NCBI GenBank assembly: GCA_017380955.1
Contig: JAFOCZ010000016.1
Coordinates: 1-11,017 of the forward strand
DNA: 11,017 bases
Source: Alistipes sp.
GTDB taxonomy: Bacteria > Bacteroidota > Bacteroidia > Bacteroidales > Rikenellaceae
Direction: 5' to 3'
Shown here piece by piece: positions 1 to 7,848 of the stretch. Numbering within the stretch: the first letter of the stretch is position 1; the number at the start of each line of letters is the position of its first letter. The position numbers and the translations under genes are program-made. The notes under the pieces are model-generated. The model made no database searches. It was not told where the DNA came from and saw nothing but the letters and a program-made list of their open reading frames with translations.

Positions 1-3000
1 CGAGTTCTCGGCACTTGTACCATCAATATCCATCTTGATGCCGCGCTTGTCGCCATAGAACGATGCATTTCCCGAGGCGTACACGTGACCATAGAAGAGG
101 TCGTTGTCCTTGGCATCGGTATCGAGAACAAGCATCTTGTTTGCATCTATGCTAATGTCGTAGGTGATGTTCGACAGATGCTCGAGGCTGATGTCCATAG
201 AGTAGTGACCTACGTTCGAATTAGGGTCGTAGACGGCAATCTTATCGGCGATTATGTGGTTGTCGACAATCGATAACTTAGCCTTTGGTGCGCGGTAACG
301 CACCTTGGTATAGTCCACCGTTGTTGCCATACCCTCTACCGTAGCCTCGCCATTGAGTGATGCGTTCTGACCCTCGCCCATAACCCTCGCCTCGATGTCG
401 GCGCTACCCTCAATATCCGAGAGGATGCCCTTGAGGAATGGTGATATAAGCGCGAGTTTCACACCCTTCATCGCGGCACGAGCATAGTAGCGGTGACCCT
501 GGGGATGGTAGTAGCCACGGATAAGGGTGTCGCAGGTGTTGCGGTCGCGGATGAAGACACGCGCGCGGTTAGCCTCGAAATCCCAGTTTGAGGTAATCTC
601 CTGTGGCGGTGCTGTGAGGCCATTCACGGCGATGTTCTCCACGTCGATGGCAGCCTCAATCTCCGGAGCACCCAGCGCAGCCTTGACAGTAGCATAACCA
701 CTCGTGTTACCCTTGATGTCGTAGCCTATGCGGCTTAGGAATGCCGAGAGTGGCGAGATGTCGAAGTTGTCGAGCGTCAGACGTATGGAGTCGCTACGCA
801 GTCGTGATGCCACGCCGTCGATGACCATCTGCTGGTCGGGACGTGCGATGTGCAACTCGTTCACCTGTATGCGTGTGGAGTCGATGTCTATACCCTTTGC
901 GTAGAGTTTCCACTGCTGGGTGTCGTTTGTGAAGTGCGATGGTGTGATGTCGATATGCAGCGAGCGACGACGTGTCTTCTCGTTGCGACTGAACTGCGCA
1001 CTGAGACCCAGCATTGCAGAACTGCTGCCGCCAGGTTGCTTGAAGCCTGCCGTTAGAGATACCCTGTTCTCACGCGCACCTGCCACAACGCTGAAGCGTG
1101 GCATAAGCATATGTGAGCCCATATATACAGCGTCGGACTTTATGCTCAGCGACAACGAGTCGCGGGCGTTGTTGTTGATATTCCACTCGGTATTTGCGAA
1201 GATGAGTCCCGAATACTCCACAGCCTCCGACGAGCCACGCAACGTGATGTTGTTGCTCTTGGGGTTGAAGATAAGACCCAACTCGGTGTTTGGCGCAAGT
1301 ACAAAACCTCCGGCGATGGCGTCGAGTAACTCGTTGATGTCATCCTTAGCCTCTATCGTAAGGGCTGTGTAGTCCGAAGGTGAGTTTATGGCCGATGGTG
1401 CGGCAATCTCATACTTGGTGTTGTTGTAGAGCAGCGGTACATAGGTGAGCAACGAGTTATAGACATAGTCATACACCTCGCGATAGGTGGAGTGGCTGTT
1501 GAAGCCGAGGGTGAAGAAGTCCGAGTCCATAAGTATAGCCTTGTGGCTTTGGCTGCCATCTACCTCTATGCGCAAAAGGTCGGTCTGCAACTCTCCGTTA
1601 GGGTATAAGTACTCGGCATCGGCGATGCTTATCGTACCGCTCATATCATCTGCCCACTTACCACGCATATCGACACCCACGCTTGCGCTGAGCAGCGAGG
1701 TGGTGTCACGGCGGTTGATGCCTATGGCGTGGAGGTCGGCACGCTCCATATCCAGCGACAGGGCATATGTAGGCTCGTCGCTATCGAGGTTTATATCTGC
1801 AAAGAGGTCAAACTCCAAATTTGGGTCATCGGCATTCACCTCGGCATAGTATCTCTTGCCGTTGATGTTTGCCTTACCCTCAATTGCCGAGTAGCGGTAG
1901 CGACCCACCTCAGCACCCGATACCGCAACCGAGATATCGCCGATGATACCTCCCGAAGAGGCATCTCCCAACGAGCCATTTACGGCGATGTCGCTGCTTA
2001 TGCGACGCAGCGCTGCGATGTCGAGAATCTTGCCAATGTTGAGGTTGTTGCTGTGTGCCGTACCCTTTATGTCGTGGCGCTCGCCACTCTTCTGCATCGA
2101 CAAGTCAGCGGAGATGTTACCCTCCGCAGTGGCTACGTTGCCCACAACACGGTAGGAATCCAGACGACCACCAAACGTCAGGCGGGCATCTGCCCACTCC
2201 ATATGTCGTATTATGCTATTTACTTTCTCGGGAAGTGGTGTCTTCACGACGTTGCCAAGAATCTCCTCGGCATCGGCACTATCAATGTGAAGATGCTCCA
2301 GGCCCACCACATATTTCGATGTGCGCCACTCGGGCAGACCCGTAATGCGGAACTTGCCACGTGCCGAACTGAGGTTGGCGATATTGGCATTGGTGATATC
2401 ACCACTAAGGTCACGCACCGTGCCATCGAAGGTGGCATCTACATTCTGAAGACGAGTGTTCCAGTCCTTGAGTCCTGGGGCGAAGAATCCTAAGTCGTAG
2501 GTGGTGATGCTGCTACCAGCGATCACACCCGACATATTCACCTTATTGATATAGTCCTGGAAATCCACCCAATCCTTGCCTTTGAGCAGCAGCAGAGGAA
2601 CATTGATGTCGGATGATGTGGTTTGCGCTGTGAAGTTTTCGAAGCGTAACTCGCCCACATCCACGCATAGGTGTGTGGTGACATTCTCCAACTCGAAGCC
2701 GCTGCGCTCACGGGCGGTGATGCCTGCTACATCTATCAGCACCTTACCCCTGTCCACAATGAGGTTACGCACCTCGCCATTGACATTCGATATATCCAGG
2801 TTGAAGTAGTCTACGCCATACTCGGGGTTGCGGTGCGTGAGACGCTCGTAGCGGAATCCCAAATTCACAGCCTCAATCTCCTCTATCAACATATAGAAGT
2901 CGTTCTTGCCGTTAGGCTTCTGCAATGAGCGTACTATAGGGCGAATGTTCAACTCGCCATCCTGCATCTCGCGGAGGTTAAACACTCCATCCTCGGCCTT

Positions 3001-3324
3001 TGCCCAGCGGATGAGCAGGCCATCCTCGCGGATGTTGAGGCTCTTGAGTGCTGCGGTGGCTCTGCTGACATAGAGTAGGGTGTCCTGCTCGTGGTCCTCG
3101 ACGTAGAAACCATCGACGCGTACTCGTGAGAATAGGTCGATGTCGATGCGGTCTATGGATACTGTGGTGCCGAGATACTCCGACGCAAACTGCGTGGCGC
3201 GCCTAACGGCGATGTTCTGCACCTCCTCGATATTAAGCACAAGAGTTATGGAAATAGGCAAAAATATCGATAACAATACGATTACCGATACCACCTTTGC
3301 CAATATTTTTATAACTTTGCGCAT
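1..3324 (-). CDS. TamB/AsmA-like translocation and assembly module protein, N-terminal 1108 residues (C-terminus beyond window)
   Basis: The minus-strand frame is open without a stop from the ATG at 3324-3322 to base 1, exactly 1108 codons; I checked every codon. The protein starts MRKVIKILAKVVSVIVLL, a short basic stretch and one hydrophobic anchor (about residues 4-27). Next comes a segment typical of AsmA/TamB N-termini (VQNIAVRRATQFASEYLG, then VSIDRIDIDLFSRVRVDGFYV). The rest is long, low-cysteine and beta-rich, with repeating forms such as 'DI.G.A', 'V.G..T' and 'L.D....V.G', as expected of the beta-helical groove that bridges inner and outer membranes. TamB-family proteins help move lipids or outer-membrane proteins. 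The diagnostic C-terminal TamB (DUF490) domain would lie off the left edge, so the family call rests on architecture and on divergence from tsaD, a neighbourhood I recall from Bacteroidales genomes. No upstream in-frame start exists: the next upstream signal is a stop at 3387-3385. Confidence 0.83.
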   Translation of the reverse strand, partial: MRKVIKILAKVVSVIVLLSIFLPISITLVLNIEEVQNIAVRRATQFASEYLGTTVSIDRIDIDLFSRVRVDGFYVEDHEQDTLLYVSRATAALKSLNIREDGLLIRWAKAEDGVFNLREMQDGELNIRPIVRSLQKPNGKNDFYMLIEEIEAVNLGFRYERLTHRNPEYGVDYFNLDISNVNGEVRNLIVDRGKVLIDVAGITARERSGFELENVTTHLCVDVGELRFENFTAQTTSSDINVPLLLLKGKDWVDFQDYINKVNMSGVIAGSSITTYDLGFFAPGLKDWNTRLQNVDATFDGTVRDLSGDITNANIANLSSARGKFRITGLPEWRTSKYVVGLEHLHIDSADAEEILGNVVKTPLPEKVNSIIRHMEWADARLTFGGRLDSYRVVGNVATAEGNISADLSMQKSGERHDIKGTAHSNNLNIGKILDIAALRRISSDIAVNGSLGDASSGGIIGDISVAVSGAEVGRYRYSAIEGKANINGKRYYAEVNADDPNLEFDLFADINLDSDEPTYALSLDMERADLHAIGINRRDTTSLLSASVGVDMRGKWADDMSGTISIADAEYLYPNGELQTDLLRIEVDGSQSHKAILMDSDFFTLGFNSHSTYREVYDYVYNSLLTYVPLLYNNTKYEIAAPSAINSPSDYTALTIEAKDDINELLDAIAGGFVLAPNTELGLIFNPKSNNITLRGSSEAVEYSGLIFANTEWNINNNARDSLSLSIKSDAVYMGSHMLMPRFSVVAGARENRVSLTAGFKQPGGSSSAMLGLSAQFSRNEKTRRRSLHIDITPSHFTNDTQQWKLYAKGIDIDSTRIQVNELHIARPDQQMVIDGVASRLRSDSIRLTLDNFDISPLSAFLSRIGYDIKGNTSGYATVKAALGAPEIEAAIDVENIAVNGLTAPPQEITSNWDFEANRARVFIRDRNTCDTLIRGYYHPQGHRYYARAAMKGVKLALISPFLKGILSDIEGSADIEARVMGEGQNASLNGEATVEGMATTVDYTKVRYRAPKAKLSIVDNHIIADKIAVYDPNSNVGHYSMDISLEHLSNITYDISIDANKMLVLDTDAKDNDLFYGHVYASGNASFYGDKRGIKMDIDGTSAENS

Positions 3325-3367
3325 TGAAAAAGCACTTTGTGGTTTGTTGTTTACGTCAATTAACCTA

Positions 3368-3375
3368 CAAATATA
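3368..3375 (-). promoter_or_regulatory. Candidate -7 box for the tamB-like gene
   Basis: On the minus strand these bases read TATATTTG, a match to the Bacteroidota -7 consensus TAnnTTTG. The box lies 43 bases before the tamB-like start, giving an inferred leader of roughly 35-40 nt. No clear TTTG is found 19-21 bases further upstream, where the sequence is T/A-rich, so the -33 half is weak and the call is tentative. Confidence 0.45.
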
Positions 3376-3434
3376 GTGATTTTTCTATTAAAAATAGAAA
3401 AAAGATAAAAAAAGAGATATAAATAGTTCCAATT

Positions 3435-4463
3435 ATGGATATAACAATACTCGGTATCGAGTCCTCGTGCGACGATACCTCAGCAGCGGTGATACGCAAT
3501 CGCACTCTTCTCTCGAATGTAATTGCCTCACAGGCAGTGCATCAGAAGTATGGCGGCGTAATCCCCGAACTCGCCTCACGTGCCCATCAGCAGAATATCG
3601 TGCCGGTGGTAGACACAGCGCTTAAGGAGGCGGGAATAACCATCGATAAGGTGGATGCCATAGCCTTCACGCGCGGTCCAGGTCTCTTGGGCTCGTTGCT
3701 CGTTGGTGTGTCATTTGCCAAGGGCTTGTCTATTGCCAACAACATCCCTTTGGTGGAGGTTAACCACCTCGAGGGTCATATCCTCTCCCACTTTGTAGAT
3801 ATGCCCGATAGAGATATGCCACATCCCGACTTTCCGTTCTTGTGTCTGCTTGTGAGTGGTGGACATACGCAGATTGTGCGTGTAGATTCGCCAACCGAGA
3901 TGGAGATTATCGGCACTACGATTGACGATGCTGCGGGCGAGGCTTTCGATAAGTGTGCAAAGGTTATGGGTTTGCCATATCCTGGAGGCCCTATCATCGA
4001 CCGCTTGGCAAAGGAGGGTGATGCTAAGGCGTTTAAGTTCGCGAAGCCACACGTCGAGGGTGAGTTCGATTACTCGTTCTCGGGTCTCAAGACCTCGTTC
4101 CTCTACACACTCCGTGATGCTATAAAGGACGACCCCGACTTTGTTGAGAAGCATAAGGCCGACCTCTGCGCTTCGTTGCAGAAGACCATCGTCGACATCC
4201 TTCTCGATAAACTTATCAAGGCCTCTAAGGCTACAGGAATCAAGGATATAGCAATCGCTGGTGGCGTGTCTGCAAACTCGGGACTCCGTGATGGTATCAC
4301 CGAGACAGGTCGCCGTCGTGGTTGGCGCACCTTCTTGCCTGAGTTTAAGTTTACGACCGATAATGCTGCTATGATTGCCACGGCGGGTTACTATCGCTAT
4401 ATGGCAGGTGAGTTGAGTTCGCTCGATGTCTCTCCTGTGGCACGCCTTCAGGATCTAAAATAG
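3435..4463 (+). CDS. tsaD: tRNA N6-adenosine threonylcarbamoyltransferase TsaD (Gcp/YgjD/Kae1 family)
   Basis: TsaD transfers the threonylcarbamoyl group from threonylcarbamoyl-AMP to A37 of ANN-decoding tRNAs (t6A synthesis), working in the cytoplasm with TsaB and TsaE. At 342 residues it has the normal length. Visible family motifs are the N-terminal ILGIESSCDDTSAAV (6-19), GVIPELASRAH (41-51), the metal-binding H111 and H115 in VNHLEGH, the ASKHA nucleotide motif LLVSGGHTQIV (138-148), DDAAGEAFDKCAKVMGLPYP (164-183), IAGGVSANSGLR (274-285) and TDNAAMIA (308-315, with the metal ligand D309). The ATG at 3435 lies just before these motifs and needs no alternative. The start is preceded by A/T-rich sequence without a Shine-Dalgarno site. 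The gene is divergent from the tamB-like gene and 5 bases before a radical SAM gene. An isolated TAACTTTG at 3312-3319 could be its -7 box, but no -33 partner is spaced correctly. Confidence 0.97.
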   Translation: MDITILGIESSCDDTSAAVIRNRTLLSNVIASQAVHQKYGGVIPELASRAHQQNIVPVVDTALKEAGITIDKVDAIAFTRGPGLLGSLLVGVSFAKGLSIANNIPLVEVNHLEGHILSHFVDMPDRDMPHPDFPFLCLLVSGGHTQIVRVDSPTEMEIIGTTIDDAAGEAFDKCAKVMGLPYPGGPIIDRLAKEGDAKAFKFAKPHVEGEFDYSFSGLKTSFLYTLRDAIKDDPDFVEKHKADLCASLQKTIVDILLDKLIKASKATGIKDIAIAGGVSANSGLRDGITETGRRRGWRTFLPEFKFTTDNAAMIATAGYYRYMAGELSSLDVSPVARLQDLK

Positions 4464-4468
4464 CAGTG

Positions 4469-5407
4469 ATGCACGAAAATAAGTTGCCCTACAACGACTA
4501 CGGCAGTGTTATGCGCTGCCGTCTTGGAGGGCGTGTGCAGAAACTCGCCATAGATGCTCACCTCGGATGCCCTCATCGTGATAGTGCGAGTGGCACGGGA
4601 GGTTGCACTTTCTGTCTCGGTGAGGCTTTTACACCATCATATTGCTCCTCGCAGAACTCTGTGACTGAGCAGATTAACTCCGCAATGGAGTTTCACGCAG
4701 CACGCCGTCGTCGTGCTGATAAGTATCTTGCATATTTTCAGGCGGGTACTAACACCTTTGCCCCTTTATCTACGCTTCGGGAGTTGTACTCCGAGGCTCT
4801 TGCTCATCCCCAGATAGATGGTATAATCGTAGGTACACGCCCCGATTGTGTCAGTTCCGAAATACTCGATTTGTTAGAGGAATTGTCGCATAGGTGTTAT
4901 GTGGCTGTGGAGTATGGTGTGGAGTCCACTTCGGATGAGATTTTGCGCCACGTAAATCGTGGTCACGATTATGCTTGTGCGGTGCGTGCGGTGGCAGATA
5001 CCAAGGCGCGAGGTATAGATGTTGGTGCGCATTTCATCCTCGGACTTCCGATGCAGCGACGTGAGGATATTGCCGAGGAGATAACGAGGATTAATGCCCT
5101 TGGTGTGGACTTTGTGAAGTTCCACCAGTTGCAGGTCTATCGCAATACGCCAATGGCTCGGGAGTGGTGCGACAAGCCCGAGAGATTTCTCTTTGCAAAT
5201 GGCTTTAAATTAGAGGATTATCTGGTGATGATGGTCGATATGATCCGCCACCTCGACCCCGCTATAGCCATCGAGCGTTTTGCATCACAAGCACCACGAC
5301 ATCTAATCCTATCATCGCCCCTCGGCGGTGTGCGTATGGATGTGTTGCGAGAGCGCATAGTGGCAGAATTACGAAGGCTCGGAGCGGTGCAGGGTGATTT
5401 GCTTTAG
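4469..5407 (+). CDS. TIGR01212/YhcC-type radical SAM protein
   Basis: This is a radical SAM enzyme of the YhcC (TIGR01212) family; the family's reaction is not settled as far as I know. With the ATG at 4469 it has 312 residues, close to E. coli YhcC. An in-frame GTG directly before it (4466) would add one residue; ATG is preferred. The cluster-binding motif is C34-x11-C46-x2-C49, in a CPHRDSASGTGGCTFC context that is typical of this family rather than the standard CxxxCxxC spacing. Other hallmarks are QAGTNTFAPL near residue 90, GTRPDCVSSEILDLL near 120, VAVEYGVESTSDEILRHVNR (substrate/SAM barrel strand), HFILGLPMQ near 190 and GVDFVKFHQLQVYRNTPMA. The gene starts 5 bases after the tsaD stop, so the two are probably co-transcribed and translationally coupled. 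The family often reads CPNRDG at the cluster; here it is CPHRDS, a small departure. Confidence 0.93.
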   Translation: MHENKLPYNDYGSVMRCRLGGRVQKLAIDAHLGCPHRDSASGTGGCTFCLGEAFTPSYCSSQNSVTEQINSAMEFHAARRRRADKYLAYFQAGTNTFAPLSTLRELYSEALAHPQIDGIIVGTRPDCVSSEILDLLEELSHRCYVAVEYGVESTSDEILRHVNRGHDYACAVRAVADTKARGIDVGAHFILGLPMQRREDIAEEITRINALGVDFVKFHQLQVYRNTPMAREWCDKPERFLFANGFKLEDYLVMMVDMIRHLDPAIAIERFASQAPRHLILSSPLGGVRMDVLRERIVAELRRLGAVQGDLL

Positions 5408-5428
5408 GCGATATTCTTTGCAATTATA

Positions 5429-5462
5429 ACAATATGTAACTCTGCAAATTAGGTCATATTGT
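5429..5462. repeat. Perfect 8-bp inverted repeat downstream of the radical SAM gene
   Basis: ACAATATG (5429-5436) and CATATTGT (5455-5462) form a perfect 8-bp inverted repeat with an 18-base spacer, in the 3' region after the stop at 5407. No T-tract follows, so it is not a textbook terminator. It could be an operator, an mRNA 3'-end structure or chance in A/T-rich DNA. Confidence 0.35.
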
Positions 5463-5491
5463 CTCAGTGCAGAAAATTTTGCTGAAATTAT

Positions 5492-5522
5492 TTTGCCGTC
5501 ACGGTTATTTTGCCTATCTTTG
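5492..5522 (+). promoter_or_regulatory. Bacteroidota-type promoter of the surface lipoprotein gene
   Basis: TTTG (5492-5495), a 19-base spacer and TATCTTTG (5515-5522) match the Bacteroidota sigma-ABfr consensus (TTTG, 19-21 bases, TAnnTTTG). Transcription would begin around 5527-5530, leaving a leader of about 90 nt before the ATG at 5619. A 10-base direct repeat, TTATTTTGCC, occurs at 5488-5497 and 5505-5514. Its first copy covers the -33 box and its second abuts the -7 box. Confidence 0.75.
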
Positions 5523-5542
5523 TTTCGCATTATCTATAATTG

Positions 5543-5570
5543 TACCCGTGTGTCTGCACGCGCGTGGGTA
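5543..5570 (+). promoter_or_regulatory. Hairpin in the 5' leader of the lipoprotein mRNA
   Basis: TACCC (5543-5547) pairs with GGGTA (5566-5570), and GTGTGT (5548-5553) pairs with ACGCGC (5558-5563) using G-U wobbles. The loop is CTGC and there is a 2-base bulge (5564-5565). The stem is 11 base pairs in all. It sits about 15 nt after the predicted transcription start and is followed by an unstructured A-rich stretch up to the start codon, as is usual for well-translated Bacteroidota genes. No T-tract follows, so it is more likely a stabilising or regulatory leader stem than a terminator. Confidence 0.5.
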
Positions 5571-5618
5571 AACGACACAAATAGAGACAAAAATAATAAA
5601 AAATAAAAACGTTACACT

Positions 5619-7688
5619 ATGAAAAAGCTACTCTTTATGTTGATGGCTTTGGCTATGGCTGCCGTATCGTGTCAGAAGGAGAACAACTTCGACTACAGCG
5701 GTGATGATGCTATCAGCCACACCATCTCGGTCGGAGTTCCAGAGTTGGATGCATCGCGTGCCGACGCTGCGACAGGTCTCAATAGTGGCCTCGGCGCTAT
5801 TGATAACTACGACCTTAACGCTTCTCTTTGGGAGGAGTATGACCTCCGTTATATCCTCGAGATTTATGATGTCACCGAGGGTTATGTCAACAAGAAGACT
5901 CCTATTCGCGGTCGTGAGATTAAGACTCTCGACAGATATGAACCTACAAGTTTCGACGTGCGCCTTGTGCCAAATCGTGACTACCGCTTTGTGGTATGGG
6001 CAGACTTTGTGGCAGAGGGTACAAATGGCGATTTGCACTACAATACCTCAGACCTTAACAACATTATGCGTAAGGGTATTGCGGCTATGGACGAGAGTTA
6101 CGATGCTTACTTCATCGCTAAGGATTTCCGCATTGGCGAGAGTGGTCTCAATGAGTCTCTCATCCTGAAGCGTCCTTTCGGTAAGATTCGTGTTATCACC
6201 ACCGACCTCAATCACCTGAACATCGGCTCGGAGGTTGATAAGGTGACAGTGAAGTTCTACGACAATATGCTCTACACATCGCTTGACGCTGTTACAGGTG
6301 TTGCTCAGGGTCAGGCTCTTAACGAGTATGTAGAGTATACCGTTGCCAAGGCTTCGCCATATACCGAGGGCTACGATGCAGACTCTCGAAATATGACTCT
6401 CTTTGCTGACTATATCTTTGCTGGTGACGAGAGCAAGGGTGCTGAAGAGGTACACTTCGAGATGACTACCTGGGGTAAGGATGGTCGTCAGATTAGCACA
6501 CGCAAGTTCGAGAGCCAGATTCCTTTGGAGCGTAATAAGTTGACAACCATCATCGGTACTATGCTTACTATCGGTAGCACAATGGAGATTCTTGTCGACG
6601 ACAACTTCTCGGGTGAGTATGTTAACAACACTGAGAAGGATAGCGTTGCTATCGCTGGCTGGGGCTTCGGTAAACTTAACGAGAACAACAACTATGAGTT
6701 TGCCGTTAACGATGGCGCTAATGTGTTCACCGTTGCTGTTGATGCAGAGGCTATCGAGAATGGTGCTCTTAAGGCTGGTTTGTATACCTTTGTTGCTGAA
6801 GAGGCGAAACTCGCTGCTGATAACTTCACCGTTGAGGGCTTGAAGGTTGATGGTGCTGAGGCTATCGTTCGCATTGGTAATATGAGCGTTGAGAAGAGCG
6901 CCGAGGACACAGAGGTGGAGTTGAGTCTCTACTATGTTGCTAACGCCGAGGATACCGTATCTGAGAATATCGTGTTGTGCTACACTACTGATAAGGATAT
7001 CGTAGTGCAGAAGGCTATCGCAAAGCCTGTTGTGGAGTCAGCGGTAGATGGTAAAGTTGTTACCTTGTCGTGGGCGGCTGTTGATGGTGCTGCGCAGTAT
7101 AGCGTTGCCTGCAATGGCAAGGAGTTGGAAACTGTTGAGTCTACTCGATATGAGTTCGAGGGCGAGTATGAGACAGCGTATACCTTTGTTGTTGTTGCTA
7201 TGCCTAAGGATCAGGAGGCTAACATCCCATCGGAGGGTGCAAAGGTTTTCGTTACTACCGAGGCTGCTCCTGTTGTAGAGCCAGAGGTTAAGGAGACTAC
7301 CGCAACTATTACCTTCGATAATACGTCTAAGCGTACTACTTTCAATACAAGCCAGCAGGTATGGGAGGAGAATGGTATTAAGGTGATTAACGATAAGGCT
7401 TCTTCTACAAGCAACGTTGCTGACTATGTCAAGCCAGCACGTTTCTATAAGGGCTCGAAGATTACTGTAGACGCACCAGGTAATATTGTCTCAATAGTAT
7501 TTGACTGCAACTCTTCATCTTATGCTACGGCATTGAAGAACTCAATCAAGACTGGTACTGTTAGTGTGTCAAGTGATAAGGTTACTGTGACATTGAGCGA
7601 GGCTGTTGATAAGTACGTTATCGCATCATTGACAGGTGGTCAGGTACGTTTGGATAGCATTACAGTTACCTATTTAGATTTAGAGTAA
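5619..7688 (+). CDS. Multidomain surface lipoprotein (DUF6562/fimbrillin-like N-terminus, Fn3-like domain, C-terminal beta domain)
   Basis: A 689-residue predicted lipoprotein. A basic start (MKK) and hydrophobic segment lead to the lipobox AVSC with the lipidated Cys18. The following QKEN resembles the Bacteroidota lipoprotein export signal (QKDDE-like in Capnocytophaga), which suggests surface exposure. Residues about 25-335 resemble the DUF6562/fimbrillin-like proteins of Bacteroidales, with a YRFVVWADFVA core near 125-136; that name is from memory. Residues about 340-460 are an unrecognised beta-rich linker. Residues about 468-547 look like a fibronectin type III domain (VTLSWAAVDGAAQYSV, then an A-Y-T-F-V-V-V-A strand). 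Residues about 562-689 form a C-terminal beta domain common at the ends of Bacteroidales surface proteins (TITFDNTSKRTTFNTSQQVW, KASSTSNV, ARFYKGSKITV, LTGGQVRLDSITV). Ligand and function are unknown; adhesion or glycan contact is only inferred. The gene stands alone, with its own promoter and terminator. Confidence 0.88.
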   Translation: MKKLLFMLMALAMAAVSCQKENNFDYSGDDAISHTISVGVPELDASRADAATGLNSGLGAIDNYDLNASLWEEYDLRYILEIYDVTEGYVNKKTPIRGREIKTLDRYEPTSFDVRLVPNRDYRFVVWADFVAEGTNGDLHYNTSDLNNIMRKGIAAMDESYDAYFIAKDFRIGESGLNESLILKRPFGKIRVITTDLNHLNIGSEVDKVTVKFYDNMLYTSLDAVTGVAQGQALNEYVEYTVAKASPYTEGYDADSRNMTLFADYIFAGDESKGAEEVHFEMTTWGKDGRQISTRKFESQIPLERNKLTTIIGTMLTIGSTMEILVDDNFSGEYVNNTEKDSVAIAGWGFGKLNENNNYEFAVNDGANVFTVAVDAEAIENGALKAGLYTFVAEEAKLAADNFTVEGLKVDGAEAIVRIGNMSVEKSAEDTEVELSLYYVANAEDTVSENIVLCYTTDKDIVVQKAIAKPVVESAVDGKVVTLSWAAVDGAAQYSVACNGKELETVESTRYEFEGEYETAYTFVVVAMPKDQEANIPSEGAKVFVTTEAAPVVEPEVKETTATITFDNTSKRTTFNTSQQVWEENGIKVINDKASSTSNVADYVKPARFYKGSKITVDAPGNIVSIVFDCNSSSYATALKNSIKTGTVSVSSDKVTVTLSEAVDKYVIASLTGGQVRLDSITVTYLDLE

Positions 7689-7711
7689 TTGATGTTATAG
7701 GTTTATGTTTA

Positions 7712-7741
7712 GGGACTCGACTTCGGTCGGGTCTCTTTTTT
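7712..7741 (+). terminator. Rho-independent terminator of the lipoprotein gene
   Basis: GGGACTCGAC (7712-7721), a TTCG tetraloop (7722-7725) and GTCGGGTCTC (7726-7735) form a 10-bp stem with two G-U pairs. Six T residues follow at once (7736-7741). The stem begins 24 bases after the stop codon. This is a textbook intrinsic terminator. Confidence 0.93.
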
Positions 7742-7743
7742 AT

Positions 7744-7771
7744 GTGAAAAGTGAAAGGTGAAAACTGAAAA
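7744..7771. repeat. Four tandem 7-bp units (GTGAAAA type)
   Basis: Four adjoining heptamers: GTGAAAA (7744-7750), GTGAAAG (7751-7757), GTGAAAA (7758-7764) and CTGAAAA (7765-7771), with a further GTG after them. Such GTGAAAA-type strings are familiar between genes in Bacteroidales genomes. The array is non-coding and lies just past the terminator. Confidence 0.8.
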
Positions 7772-7781
7772 GTGTGGTGCG

Positions 7782-7807
7782 CTCACTCAGAATGACGCTG
7801 TTGTGAG
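7782..7807. repeat. Degenerate intergenic repeat with CTCAGAATGAC core and short stem
   Basis: CTCAC (7782-7786) pairs with GTGAG (7803-7807), and CAG (7788-7790) with CTG (7798-7800), around the loop AATGACG. On the minus strand the core reads GTCATTCTGAGTGAGC, like the GTCATTCTGAGCG-type intergenic repeats I recall from Bacteroidota genomes. It directly follows the heptamer array, so both may be parts of one dispersed element. Confidence 0.45.
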
Positions 7808-7848
7808 ATTTTGATTTTAGAGGAGCAGATTTGTTCTATCGTATAAAG

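Noticed and set aside
1729..2493. 254-residue plus-strand open frame
   Set aside because: It lies opposite the continuous 1108-codon TamB-like frame, shows no recognisable motif and reads as the complement of that coding sequence. The same applies to the other plus-strand frames at 85-3140.
3711..4154. 147-residue minus-strand open frame
   Set aside because: It is a shadow opposite tsaD, whose motifs are all present in the plus frame.
5429..5462. Terminator for the tsaD operon
   Set aside because: The inverted repeat has an 18-base spacer and no following T-tract, so it is listed only as a repeat.
5628..6455. Two minus-strand frames of 136 and 135 residues
   Set aside because: Both lie opposite the lipoprotein gene and show no domain, promoter or start signal.
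7744..7771. Possible CRISPR-like array
   Set aside because: The units are 7-bp tandem copies with no spacers and no cas genes nearby.
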